NCBI RefSeq assembly: GCF_019320115.1
Contig: NC_089581.1
Coordinates: forward strand, 67,670,166-67,734,165
DNA from: Miscanthus floridulus
Taxonomy: Eukaryota; Streptophyta; Magnoliopsida; Poales; Poaceae
Length of the DNA stretch: 64,000 nucleotides
Direction: 5' to 3'
The notes below the pieces were generated by a model. It saw only the letters and a list, made by a program, of their open reading frames with translations. It had not been told where the DNA came from and did not search any database. A program made the translations under genes and the position numbers. Positions 34,073 to 45,895 of this stretch are shown here, one piece after another. Numbering within the stretch: the stretch's first letter is position 1; each line of letters opens with the position of its first letter.

Positions 34073-34855
34073 TCAATCCTCGAATGCCCAGGCGTTCTCC
34101 CTCCTGACCTCGGCCTCCTGCTCGGGCGTGTAGTCGTTCTCGATGTCCAAGGCAACGCGGATCTCGTCAGGCGTCTTGCCCCTCATCTTGTCTGCTACGG
34201 CCGTGCAGCCCAGGTCGACCAGGTCCTCGATGGCCATTAAGTTGGCAACCTGCAGCGCAGAACCACTCAATCAAGGCACATATATCAATTTCGTTTCATC
34301 CAACCACACAGTACCACTCCGACGTTTGATCAACGAACGCTTCGCTCTGACGAAGGAAACAGGAAAGAAAAGCATCGATCGGTGCGGTGGGTTACTTACG
34401 ATGATGAGGTTGAAGAGGGCGGAGTTATCTGGGAGGTCGCTGATGAACTTGCGGTCCCAAGCCTCGAGGCCGTGCGGGTCGGGGTCGAGCTGGGTGACGG
34501 GCTTGACGGCGTACGAGGCCGGCGTGAACTCGATGGGGAAGGGCGGGAACGGGTCGCGGAGCCTCGCCGCGGAGGCCACGGGGTCGTAGTGCGGCGCGTG
34601 CTTCTCGCAGTAGGCCGCCACCAGGCGGAGCGTGCCAACGTCGGCGCCCTTGATGGGGATGCCGCCCTCCGCGCAGCCGGCCTCAATCATGTCGAAGAGC
34701 GTCGTCGACATCCGCGCCGCGGAGCGTGACAGCCGGACCACCGTGCCGCACTCCGCCACCAGCCGTAAGTCGCCGCCGACCTCGACGCCTTCCCCTCCCG
34801 CTGCGTGCTGCTGCTCCTGCTTCGTCGTCGCCGCGTCGGTGGCCGGGGGAGCCAT
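34073..34855 (-). CDS. SKP1-like protein, 2 exons, 210 aa
   Basis: Exon 1 is 34855-34400 and exon 2 is 34249-34073; they join in frame (633 nt) with a GT...AG intron of 150 bp. Residues 30-90 match the SKP1 BTB/POZ-like fold ([19 protein letters not shown]); residues 150-209 match the SKP1 dimerisation/F-box-binding region ([32 protein letters not shown], the canonical C-terminus). SKP1 joins cullin-1 to F-box proteins in SCF ligases. Unusual: an N-terminal extension of about 28 residues and a Pro-rich linker ([14 protein letters not shown]) where canonical SKP1 has an acidic loop. The helix usually reading AANYLNIKGLLDL is [13 protein letters not shown]. It is a divergent SKP1-like paralogue, probably one of a large grass family. 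Confidence 0.92.
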
Positions 34856-35329
34856 GGATTTGGGGAATTGGGGTTTCACGGCGAACGCGTAGGAGGAAGA
34901 AGAACGGGACCGAGCGGGTTTATGGGCAGCCCCGCGTTTTCTCTCTCTGCGGCGTGGTTGGAGCGCGTTCTGATCGGTCCCGACTCCCCGACCCGGTCGG
35001 ATTTCCTCACGCACGGGGACGGGGGTCGAGACGGTTTCAGTTTGGGTGGGACCGGAGACGTGACTTTGTGTACGTAATAACGTAACTGTGTCGTGTGTAC
35101 AAACCTATGTTGTTCCGTTAGTTTGTAGGAGTAGAAGCTTGTGCACGGATCTCCTGTCTGGGCCCTCCACATCATTTGCTTGCAGTAGAACGAAAACGGT
35201 CAGAAACATCGAAAAAAAACCTTAGTTGTTTCTGTTTTCCATAATTTTCATCGTGGAAATAAAATCAGAAACGATCGCCGGAAACAAATACAAAGTCAGT
35301 ATTACGGGAACCTAGAATATGGCTGGTAT
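34856..35329. other. Upstream region of the SKP1-like gene
   Basis: 5' UTR and promoter should lie here; a CATAAA-like word near 34920 is the only weak TATA candidate. The far end is AT-rich and abuts the copia element. Confidence 0.4.
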
Positions 35330-35332
35330 TAT

Positions 35333-35898
35333 TGTTAGATTTCTTAGGACTCAATCGAGTCAAGTTCACTAAATCGGGTACATAGAATAGGAATACATGT
35401 TCAAGATTTACACTATATACATAAAACCTAATGCATGAACTACAGAGATATAAAAGAAAGAAAAGGAGTGGGTGAAATAGAAAGTCGCAGACCATCGAAG
35501 GCCGTAGTGGTCGAAGCTGTCGGAGTGGTGGAAGCGCCGGCCGCGGCCTCGTTCGCGGACGCCATCTACGCGTCGGCAACGATGTTCGGTGGAGAGAGAG
35601 GAGTCGGTGCAGTGGCATCCTTCGCGGCGGCGTGTGCGTCGTGGTGGCGTTGCCGGCGTTGGTGGTGCTTTCCGTCACTGGCAGCGCCCCTTCTCAAGAT
35701 CGGGTTAGGGTTAGGATGTCGGTGGGGTGACTGGCGGCGCGGTGAACCTCATACCACGAGTCCCGGCCCCCACCTTTCCTTTATAGCGTTGTGCGACGGG
35801 GGCCCACCAATCATATAGGGTTGGGCGCCCCCCAATCAGGGCGTGAGAACAAGGCCCAAAGGCCGTTGGGCCTAATGGCGTGGGAGATCAATCCAACA
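35333..35898 (-). repeat. 3' LTR of the copia element
   Basis: TGTTAGATTT...ATCCAACA, 566 bp, differs from the other LTR at about 40 positions by hand alignment. Confidence 0.93.
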
Positions 35899-35910
35899 TT
35901 CTCCCCCTTG
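35899..35910 (-). other. Polypurine tract of the copia element
   Basis: Minus-strand CAAGGGGGAGAA directly abuts the 3' LTR start, the expected primer for plus-strand DNA synthesis. Confidence 0.8.
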
Positions 35911-36111
35911 ATCTCTCATCACTTTCTTCGTTCTTTAATTCTTACTTAAACTTTCGATTCATATTTTTCTTGCTTCCATCCTATTTCATCACAGATTAGT
36001 GCTTAGAACTGTCCCATCGTCACAGCAATTAGTGCCATTAGACTAACAGACACAATACACTTCTCCGTTTTGAAATGTAAACTTTCTTTGGGCCCTTCGT
36101 ATGTTCGGGAA

Positions 36112-39100
36112 TCATAGGCTTTCTCTTAAACCCATGCCGGCTACGTGTTCTCTGAACACGTTGGGTGGTAAGCCCTTTGTAAGCGGATCCGCGAGCATTT
36201 TCTCTGTACTTATATGCTCAAGATTTATTATATGATTCCGAACTTTATCTTTCATAACATAGTACTTTATGTCAATATGTTTGGCAGCATCACTTGACCT
36301 ATTGTTGTGAGCATACTGTACTGCTAGGTTGTTATCACAATACAACCTTAGTGGTTCATTTATATTATCAATCACTTTCAATCCAGGTATGAATTTCTTC
36401 AGCCAATTCACCTGCCCCGTTGCCTCATAGCATGCTACAAACTCGGCATACATTGTCGATGATGTAGTTACGATTTGTTTGGAGCTTTTCCATGATATAG
36501 CCCCTTTTGCGAGAGTAAATACATATCCTAACGTGGATTTTCTTTCTTCTCCCGCATAATCAGAATCTGAATACCCCTCTATCTGTAGGGAATTAGATTT
36601 TCTATACGTAAGCATGAGGCCTTTCGTACCCTACAAATAACGTAGGACTTTCTTCACTAATTTTCAATATTCAATTCCCGGATTCTTTTGATATCTGCCA
36701 AGTAACCCGGTAACAAAAGCTAAGTCAGGGCGTGTACACACTTGAGCATATTGTAAACTTCCAATAGCTGAAGCATACGGTACTGCTTTCATTCGGTCAA
36801 TTTTATATTGGTTCTTGGGACACTTATGTTCCCCAAATCTATCGCCCTTGACTATAGGAGCAGGTGAAGGACTGCACTCATGCATACTAAATTTCTTCAG
36901 GACCTTTTCTATGTATGCCTTTTGCGATAATCCTAGAACCCCCTTTCTTCTGTCTCGGTGAATCTCTATTCCCAAAACGAACAAGGCCTCACCGAGATCT
37001 TTCATATCAAAGTTTGAGGACAAGAATTTCTTCGTTTCCATTAGTAGATTGATATCACTACTAGCAAGCAAGATATCATCCACATACAAAATTAGGAATA
37101 TGTACTTTCCATTCTTGAACTTTGCATAAACGCAATTGTCCTCAACATTTTCTTTAAACCCAAAACCTTTTATCGTTCTGTCAAACTTCAAATACCACTG
37201 TCTTGAAGCTTGCTTCAATCCATAGATTGATTTCTTCAGGCGGCATCCCATATTTTCCTTTCCTTTTACGACAAAACCTTTCGGTTGTGAGATATAAATA
37301 TTTTCTTCCAAATCCCCGTTTAGGAAAGCCGTCTTTACATCCATTTGATGTAACTCCAAATCATAGTGGGCTACAAGTGCTATTATAATTCTGAAGGAAT
37401 CTTTATATGAGACTAGAGAAAACGTCTCATTGTAATCAATCCTTTCTCTTTACGTGAAACCTTTCGCCACAAGTCGCGCTTTAAATCTTTCTATATTCCC
37501 TTGGGAGTCATATTTCGTTTTGTAGACCCATTTACAGCCTACTGTTTTGGCTTTTTTAGGAATATTTTCTAAGTCCCAAACTTTATTGGTACTCATTGAT
37601 TTCAATTCATCTTCCATGACCTTAAGCCACTTTGATGAGTGGTCGCTTCCCATGGCTTCTTCAAATGAGGTGGGATCATCCCCCATCTGAAATTCTTCTG
37701 TTTCATAAACTTCATAGTCATCAGTTATAGCTGATCTTCTTATTCTTTGAGACCTTCTAGGTGCCTCTGGCACTTGTTTCACATTGGGCTGTTGTTGTTC
37801 TTCCTCATGTGTAACATTTGGTTCTATAGGTTCCTCAAGGATAGGTTCCTCAAGGACTGGTTCCTCATGTTCATTCATTGTCGCCACGGGAGAACTTGCA
37901 ACAGGTGTTGGCACTACAGTGTCCTGCACTGTTGGTGCAACAGCAGCAGGTAGCGTGAAGAATGGTTCTTCAACCATCGGAGTGGGTACATGTACCCACT
38001 TTTCCTGTAGGCTGATTTCTTGTGCTACCATGCTCCCCTTGATCATATTATCCTCCAAGAACACAGCGTGTCTTGTTTCTACAATCTTCGTATGTCTATC
38101 AGGACAATAGAAGCGATATCCTTTTGATCTTTCTGGATAGCCAATAAAATGGCAGCTGACTGTCTTGGAGTCTAACTTTCCTATGTTTGGGTTAAACACT
38201 TTTGCCTCAGCTGGACAGCCCCACACACGCAAATGGTTAAGTGAGGGTTCTCTTCCTGTCCATAATTCATACGGTGTTTTAGGCACCGATTTACTTGGTA
38301 CTCGATTAAGTATGTGAATGGCGGTTTTCAGTGCCTCCATCCATAAACTAATCGGTAATGCGGAGTAACTCATCATGCTTCTTACCATATCCATTAAGGT
38401 ACGGTTACATCTTTCAGCCACTCCATTCTGCTGAGGCTCCCCCGATGTGGAGTACTGAGCAACTATGCTATTTTCCTATAGGAACCTTGCAAATGGTCCA
38501 GGAATTTGGCCATATGGGGTATGTCGCCCATAGTACTCTCCACCTTGGTCTGATCGTACTATCTTGATTTTCTTATTGTGCTGATTTTCAACTTCAGCTT
38601 TAAATATTTTGAATTTATCCAATGCTTCCGATCTTTCTTTAATTGGATAAATATTGCCATAACGAGAGTAGTCATCTGTGAATGTTATAAACGAGTCATA
38701 ACCATCCACACTTTTCACAGGAAAAGGACCACATATGTCTGTGTGGATTATTTCTAAAATTCCTGTGCTTCGTTTGGCATCTTTCTTAATTTTCTTGACA
38801 TACTTTCCTTTGATACAATCAACACATTGTTCTAAATCTAAAAATTCTAAGTGCGGGAGAATTGATTCCTTAACCAATCGTTCTATTCTCCCCTCGAAAT
38901 ATGGCCCAAGCGACAATGCCATAATTTCGAAGAGACATAATCAATTCTCTTCCGCTTCTTAGTTACATCCGTAGATGGAGAATCATTCACATTCTCATCG
39001 CATACATTGTTCGCATTCTCAGCAAGAGATAATAAATAAAGCTTGTCTTGTCGGAAGGCAAGACCAACACATTTATTATCAACCAGTATCTTACACTTGC

Positions 39101-40353
39101 CACCACCAAAGTGGCAATCAATTCCATCATCATCAAGTTTCGAAACGCTTATCAAATTTCTACGCAAAGAGGGAACATAAAGTATTTCTTTAAGTCTAAG
39201 TACAAAATCATTATTCAATTCTAAAGAAAAAACTCCAATGGCTTCAACATTGGCTTGCACTCTATTTGCAACTTTAATCGTTCTTTCTCCTCTTTGCAAG
39301 GTTCTCGTCCTACTTAACCCCTATAAGGAATTTGCAATATGAGTAGTTGCACCTGAATCAACCCACCAATTGGATTTATCATAACATAAATACAGGGATT
39401 CATCTACAAATGTAATAAATTCATTACCTTTCTTTAGCAGAGATTTTAAAAAGTCTGGACAATCCCTCTTGTAGTGTCCCTTCTTGAAGCAGTGCTTGCA
39501 CTGATCTTTTTCAGCTCCACCATACTGCTGATTCTCAGAATCCTAGGGTTTCTTTCCCTGTGAATTGGAAGAAGAGGCCTTATCCCACTTAGGTTTTCCT
39601 TGTGGTTTAGAATTCTTGCCATTAAAGTTTTTTTCTTTTGTTATCCTTCACAAAATGAGCGGATTCACCTTGTGAGGACTTTATCCTCTCCTCTTCTTGA
39701 GCACACATTGAGATGAGTCTTTCTATGCCCCATCTTTCAGGCTGCATATTGTAGTTCACAATGAAGGTGTCATATTCTTTTGGCAAAGAAGCAAAAATCA
39801 AATGAATCAGGAAATCCTCCTCCTTCAAATTCATTTCCTTTAGCTTAGATGCCGTAGTGTTCATCTTCAAAATGTGCTCTCTTATGCTACCACCAGTGAA
39901 TTTCTCATTCACAAGCTTCTTAATCAGTGAACTTGCTGTGGCCTTGGTAGACCTAGTAAACTGACTCTTGATTTTTTTAAGATATTCTTTGGCAGTAGCA
40001 CATTCAGGGATTGAGCCCCTTATCTATTCTTCTATGGTGGCTTTGGCCACGAACAGGCACTTGCAGTTGGAGAAAGTCCATTGCCTATGTTCAAGGTCAT
40101 ATTTCATTCTTATTTCAGCATGATCACGCTTTTGAGCAGCGAAATCAGCGTCAGATTCATTTTCACCTCTCACTGGGTCCTCTGGCTCAGTAGGACACAG
40201 TGAGGTGATGGCAAAATCGACCTCTCCCAACGCAAGTTCCAATTCATACTTCTCCCGCCACACACGGTGATTGGTCCTATTGAGTGTCGGGATGTTGGCA
40301 ATGTTCACAATGCATTTGCCTCCTAAAATCACACCAGAGTAAGTAAGAAACAT
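36112..40353 (-). pseudogene. copia gag-pol polyprotein, broken
   Basis: Minus-strand pieces in order: gag N-terminus 40353-40024; UBN2-like gag core 39912-39622; zinc knuckle at about 39510-39470 (CKHC...HYKRDC, a CX2CX4HX4C pattern); protease active site DSGATTH near 39360-39340; GAG-pre-integrase LWHCRLGHIS (about 38910); integrase core with HTDICGPF and RSDQGGEY (38922-38476); integrase C-terminal part and RT start 38421-37450; RT with ILYVDDILLA (37359-36664); RNase H with SDSDYAGEERK (36615-36112). Most pieces share one frame, separated by single stops (near 40024, 38476, 37450, 36664). The 39299-38883 piece is in another frame, implying at least two frameshifts. Confidence 0.93.
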
Positions 40354-41602
40354 TTATATATAAAATTTCATGCTTTAACTCAACGTTGGTCAAATTAAAA
40401 CTTATAATTCATCCATGCAAACATTTTACATCACCGTTGGGCAAAAGTAAAATTAATGCATAAGTTCTCATGGATCAAAATTATAATATTGTTATTAACA
40501 ACGTTGGTCAGAAAATAACATCATAATCTCATCAAAAAAAATTATCAGAAATTCATCACTTCTCTTAAAATTAAATTATCCCGTTGGTTCAAATTTAATC
40601 AAAGAGAACAATAATTATCATGCACAGCGGAAACTTAATAATCTTTCATATTATTATTTTCCAGAAGCACTAAAAAATTCACTATTTTCTGAGCAAAATA
40701 TCGTTGGATAAAATTTGCACAGAAAAATTGTATCAAAATCATTCAAATTCATCAAAAAAATGTATTAAAATTGCTCCTGGAAAATAATAAGAAATTTTTT
40801 TTTCTTTCATTTCAGCCCAGCGCGGCCCAGCTCGCCCATACGCGCGGCCCAGCCAGCAGCGCGCGCTGCAGCGGCCCAACCGTCCGTGCCCGCACAGGTC
40901 GCACCCAGGCCACAACCTGGGCCTAGGCCGGCAAAGTGCTGCGCGCGCTCGCGCCCACCTGGGCCGGCGACGGCCCGAGCATCCGTGGTTGTTGGATTCA
41001 TCGGACGGCTGTGCGCCGTCTTCGAGCGAACAAAAATGGCCTCTAGCCGCTGCCTCCCGAACCCTAGAGCCATTCGCTCCTCCCTCTTCTCTCTCTACTC
41101 TCTCTCAGCCGCAGCAGCGAGGCGAGCGCAACCGAGAGCGAACCGAAGGCAGAGGAGCAGGCGATCCATGGCATCGTCACCGGCCCCCTCGCCGACGCGC
41201 GTGCTCCCCAACGGGTGAGCACACCGCCGTTGAGCGGCCTGGCCACGGTGCCCCTTTGGCCAAGCCCGGCGAGCGGCTGCCCCCCGGCCCTTCTTCTCCC
41301 GCGCCGGCGAAGGGACATCCGACGTGCGGCGAGGTAGACTTTCTTCTCCCTTCGGATTCAGTTTCTATCTTCTTTCTTTTCTTTTCGAGTTCATCTGAAT
41401 GGGAGACTAGGGTTAGGGTTAGGGTTTCGACCCTTCTTTTGTTTGATTCGAGTTCTCCAAGGTTATCCCCTTTCCCCTCTTCGGATTTGGGTCTGATTTT
41501 CTCTTATCCGAAAGGATTTAGATCTAGGGTTCGGGTTAGTTTGATCGATTTGAAATCGGTTTGATTTGATTTCTTTCTTTTGCCCGATTCGAAATCGAAT
41601 GT
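40354..41602 (-). other. Long 5' leader of the copia element
   Basis: About 1.25 kb between the primer-binding site and the first gag ATG. The part near gag (40380-40710) is AT-rich and repeats CGTTGGTCAAA-like words five times. The part near the LTR (40810-41340) is GC-rich with plus-strand frames that end at a GTGAGC donor-like site (41216). The minus strand just before gag reads like a splice acceptor (pyrimidines then TTTTAG/GAGGC, near 40327), so the leader may be spliced. No domain was recognised. Confidence 0.5.
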
Positions 41603-41613
41603 CTCTGATACCA
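41603..41613 (-). other. Primer-binding site of the copia element (tRNA-iMet type)
   Basis: Minus-strand TGGTATCAGAG, 1 base from the LTR end TAACA plus A/T spacer: the standard copia PBS. Confidence 0.9.
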
Positions 41614-41614
41614 T

Positions 41615-42179
41615 TGTTAGATTTCTTAGGACTCAATCGAGTCAAGTTCACCAAATCGGGTACATAGAATAGGAATACATGTTCAAGATTTATAGTATAT
41701 ACACAAAACCTAATGCATGAACTACAGAGATATAAAAGGAAGAAAAGGGGTAGGTGAAATAGGAAGTTGTAGACCATCGAAGACCGTAGTGGTCGAAGCC
41801 ATCAGAGTGGTGGAAGCGCCGGCCGCGGCCTCGTTCGCAGACACCATCTGCGCGCCGGCAGCGACGTTCGGTGGAGAGAGAGGAGTCGGTGCAGTGGTGT
41901 CCTTGGCGGCGGCGTGTGCGTCGTGGTGACGTTGCCGGCGTCGGTGGTGCTTCCCGTCGCTGGCAGCGCCCCTTCTCAAGATCGGGTTAGGGTTAGGATG
42001 TCAGTGGGGTGACTGGCGGTGCGGTGAACCTCGTACCACGAGCCCCGGCCCCTACCTTTCCTTTATAGCGCTGTGCGACGAGGGCTCACCAACCGTGTAG
42101 GGTTGGGCGCCCCCGATCAAGGCGCGAGAACAAGACCCAAAGGCCGTTGGGCCTAATGGCGTGGGAGATCAATCCAACA
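41615..42179 (-). repeat. 5' LTR of the copia element
   Basis: TGTTAGATTT...ATCCAACA, 565 bp, beside the PBS. It contains CTTTATAGCG (about 42060), a TATA-like word in the minus sense. Confidence 0.93.
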
Positions 42180-42219
42180 GGTATTAGTCGGTAATCAATA
42201 ATCCATGGCAAAAAACTTA

Positions 42220-42325
42220 GGCCTTGTTCGTTTGAACTTATCAGTCATAATACAATGTTTTTCTCTCACAACAAATCAGCGAACGACACTTTTTAGCCTG
42301 CCTTTTTAGCGAAGCGAAAAGGGCC
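42220..42325. mobile_element. Small MITE with TTA target duplication
   Basis: GGCCTTGTTCG...AAAGGGCC flanked by TTA on both sides (42217-42219, 42326-42328). It shares TTTTTCTCTCACAACAAATCA with a second copy at 51941-52044. Confidence 0.65.
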
Positions 42326-45147
42326 TTAGCACCATGTCAAAGGAATGAGAATGACACAAGTAATAATTCACACACATTTAAATCATAAATACTCCAACTA
42401 GGTGATATGATTAGGTTCAACATAGCACAAGATGAAGTTGATATAAATTTATAAAGTGTTAAGTGCATCAGAGGTTAATTAACTTACGTGGGGGTTTTGA
42501 TTAGGTCCATTCAACTATAAAAGTTGATTTTTAGGTCAAACTTTTTAAAAGTTTTATCGCAGTCCACACATTTTTTTGTCCTTAGATATGATGTAATATG
42601 TGGAGTTAGCATGAAATTAATTTTAGATCATAAACTAGGTAGCGTGCCCGTGCGTTGCTACATGACAACTAAATTTTTGTACTATGAAATTAAATACCGA
42701 CATTAAAGTGATATTTAATATCCAAAAAATAAAGTTCATGAAATTAACACAGTCAAGTAGCGCGCGGTGTCACATGCTCACGAACTCTATTGTATAGACA
42801 TTTTCGTGATGCGGCTAAGATAATGTTTTATATCGGCAGGAAGAAATCTCCTATATCTGTTTTTTTCGTGCGCCAATAAATCTACAAATAAGTTCTATCG
42901 CATCTCCATACTATCTTTGCGGGTTTCTGAATGCTTCCTCGTCTGCCTCGCTTTTGTAGAGTTGTTCACTACAGGGAAAGAAGGAATCATGCTTCGATCG
43001 TTGGGGCAACACCAGCACTCTTGACACGCCTCCCCAGTCGCCATCTCTGCCACTAGTGTGCCTAAAACCAAATATCTGTTGCGCTTCAAAGTTCAAACCA
43101 AACAGCTATGGGGCATGTCTCGTATGGAGCAACAATAACAACAGATATGATATCATACGGTGTTCTTGAAGAAAATACCAGGCCTTGACAGATTACCCAA
43201 CATAACAGACTATAAAAGTGTAACAATGAGGCAAATGAAGATATGTGAAACAACAAACATTGAACTCATTGTCTTTCATTGAATCTGAATTGGTTATATG
43301 TTATATGGTGTGCAGACAGAGTCATCCACGCTTTATTGCGATGCTCGTATGATTAAGATGAATTACAGGATTTCCTGATAGGGTTTCTCACATCTGCATC
43401 TTGTTACTCAATTCAGTGATGTACATTGCAATGCACAAGGATTCCATGATACATCTAAGAGCTAGCCCTCTCTGCTCTACTCTTTGATCTTCCTTACCTG
43501 CAGAAAAGAACTAAGATTAAAAACTGGGACGGATTAAACGAAGCACTTTCGCAAAGATGGAAGGGCCATAAGCTAATATGACTTACTGACCTCGTAACTA
43601 ACTAATACTAATTATAGTGTATAGTGAAGAAGATTGCCGATGGCCATACTCATTTGGTTCCTACATCTGGCAATAAAAAAATTCATATAGGGGTGCTTGC
43701 TAGTCATTTTCCAAGGAGTGAGTTATGTTTTGGCTTGATAATTGTTTTGCTAGTAATCAAGAGAAAAGTAATTACCTAATTGATTGCAATATCAAGAAAC
43801 AAAAGCTAGTTAAACAAAAAACCTATTGTTCATGTGGTATAAGAGGGCTGCTTGGAGGCCACTGCTTGGTGCAGGCGTGGCGCTCATGACTTCATGAGCC
43901 CTGGCTTTCTATATCAGATGTGCGTAAGGAATAAAGGTCCCTAGAACAACATTGCAGAAAAAATAGACTTACCTAGATTAGATGTTGTATGTATATACAA
44001 CATCTGATATTGGTAAACCGAACAAGGTACCCTAAGTTACTGATAAAGGAAATGACCAGGATACATGATCAATAAAGTACCAAATTTAAAACATAAATTA
44101 AACATGACATGATTACCGATAATTAAATAAAAATTAATTGCTTACCATTCCATGGTTGAGACGTTGGTGAAGTTGGTTTGAACCCTCTTTATGGAGTTTT
44201 GGTGGTAGAACTTGGTTCACAATGAGTCACCTTACAAACACTTTCCTATGAAGAATACAGTCTTGATGACTCACTAATTGCCAACACTTGAAAAATGCCA
44301 ACCCAAAAAGGTAAGAAAAAAGTATTACCTTCAAGAGAGTACATAACTGCATATGTTTGGGGCCTAGGGAGCTAATCACACAATGAAAAAGGTCTCACGC
44401 AATGACCATCCCTCTCTCTGGGTTGCGCCAATTTGTTAGCCTTTAGAAGGAAGAATATGAGTTAAAGGTTTGATACACCTAGTGAAACAAATATATTGTA
44501 TTCCACAGGGGCAGAGCATCTGATGCATCCTATTGTTCAATCTCTTATCCAAATATTAATTTAATAACTGATGCAGCAGTAGAATTTTTTTCATTAGTAG
44601 CGAAAAGAAGGCAACAAACCTCAACCTCATACAAACCAAGTTGTCAGATATAAAAATAGTCAGCTGATGAAATATTTTTGACCGAAAATAGATGAAATAT
44701 TATATCTTGGTCATGATATCTGAAAAATTGCATCATATCATATTCCAATTAAATTATAGTAGTAGCAGATAGAGTGAACAAATAAATTTGCATTGTCTGT
44801 CGCACAGGGTAGCAATCCAAAAATATAGCATATTATATGATTGTACATGGAAGCAAGAGATTATTAAAATTAGGCAACAGAATAGAGGTACTTAAAACAT
44901 CAAAGATTCCCTGAGCAGGGAAGTTTTTAACACGCAAAGGAACTTGGCCTCAATAAGATTTGCAAGTTTAGAAGTGGAGCAACACAGTAAGGTTTGCAAG
45001 TTTAGAACACAAATGGTGGAACACGTTCATTCTGTTTCTGTTCGAACTGAAAGTTTACTTTTGGTTTCATAAGACATTGTTTTTTACCAAAGAGATAAAA
45101 ATGAAGTCTAAAATTACAGGTGAACAGCAATACTCCAGGTGCATTAC
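42326..45147. other. Intergenic, no intact gene recognised
   Basis: AT-rich sequence; GCGTGCCCGTGCGTTGCTA near 42640 resembles a dispersed grass repeat. No frame above background length shows a domain. Confidence 0.45.
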
Positions 45148-45351
45148 CTGCAGAGCTCCAGTCCATAAGGAAGCTAAATGAATAAGAAATTGCAAAGGAA
45201 CCCAACCAACTAAAGGATCTCACAAAACATTGTACGTAACAGCCTTTATTTATCTATATACACCAGCTCAGCTTTGTAGCGTTTATACGATGAGGAGAAC
45301 CCGTCTTCCACTCCTATCCATGAGTTTGGCCCCAAACAATGTAATTGGAAT
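45148..45351 (-). pseudogene. ERD6-like sugar transporter fragment, two exons
   Basis: On the minus strand, 45351-45289 encodes IPITLFGAKLMDRSGRRVLL between a TTTCAG acceptor and a GTATAA donor-like site; 45209-45148 encodes SWLGSFAISYSFSFLMDWSS between a TTTAG acceptor and a GCAG/GTAATG donor. Both match well-known blocks of ERD6-like monosaccharide transporters (the SGRR loop, and the late membrane helix before the WSSAG block), in correct order. The intervening segment, normally about 60 residues or more, is missing: only 79 bp lie between. No earlier or later exon was found nearby. It is a degenerate fragment. Confidence 0.7.
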
Positions 45352-45714
45352 CTGAAATGTATATTGGGCTGGGCATATGCAATTCCAATAACAATAGTTA
45401 TTAGGAGTATCAAACATAAAAGTCAAAACTGAGAAGGTGTATATGTGAAGGGCTAACTCTGAATCTTGGAGCACACAGCGTGTAAATCAAAGCAAAATAC
45501 CTAGATATAGCAACACAGAGAGGAACCTCCTGCGTTCTCATCAAGTGGAGGCACTCAATTTGCATACCTAGATATAGCAATACAGAGAGGCAGCTCCTAT
45601 ATTGTCATGGAGTGGGCGCACTGAGGGGACATGGGCATCCCAGGTCCAGGCACTGCGTTCACCATCTCTCTCCATGCATGGACAAGGAAGCTACAACAGA
45701 CACTGTTTGTCTAA

Positions 45715-45895
45715 ATAGTCGTTTAGCTCGTTTACACACCGTGTAAACGCTACACAGTGGTGCATCGTTTCCGTTTAATCATCCGTTTACCCCGTTTAAT
45801 TGTCCGTTTAGCCCGTTTAATGGGACGTTTTGCCCGAATAATGGCTAAACGGTAGGTGACCGACTGTTTACCGTTTAGCGTTTAAAAAAACATTG
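45715..45895. repeat. CCCGTTTA-rich subterminal-type repeat
   Basis: CGTTTA occurs about ten times in both orientations (e.g. CCCGTTTAATTGTCCGTTTA), as in subterminal regions of hAT-like elements. Ends were not defined. Confidence 0.5.

Larger units (their letters stand above)
35333..42179 (-). mobile_element. Full-length Ty1/copia retrotransposon, inactive
   Basis: Two 565-566-bp LTRs (35333-35898 and 41615-42179), a tRNA-iMet-type primer-binding site beside the right LTR, a polypurine tract beside the left LTR, and gag-protease-integrase-RT-RNase H in copia order on the minus strand. GGTAT(T) flanks both sides (from 35325 and from 42180); on the left, 2-3 extra bases separate it from the LTR's TG. 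The polyprotein is broken by in-frame stops and frameshifts, so the copy is dead. Confidence 0.95.

Noticed and set aside
41163..41220. Plus-strand exon ending at a GTGAGC donor inside the copia leader
   Set aside because: It is low-complexity Ser/Pro/Arg sequence with no downstream partner exon; kept only as a leader observation.
43440..43530. Terminal exon of the ERD6-like transporter
   Set aside because: No conserved PETKG block on the minus strand; only a splice-like CTGCAG/GTAAGG word.
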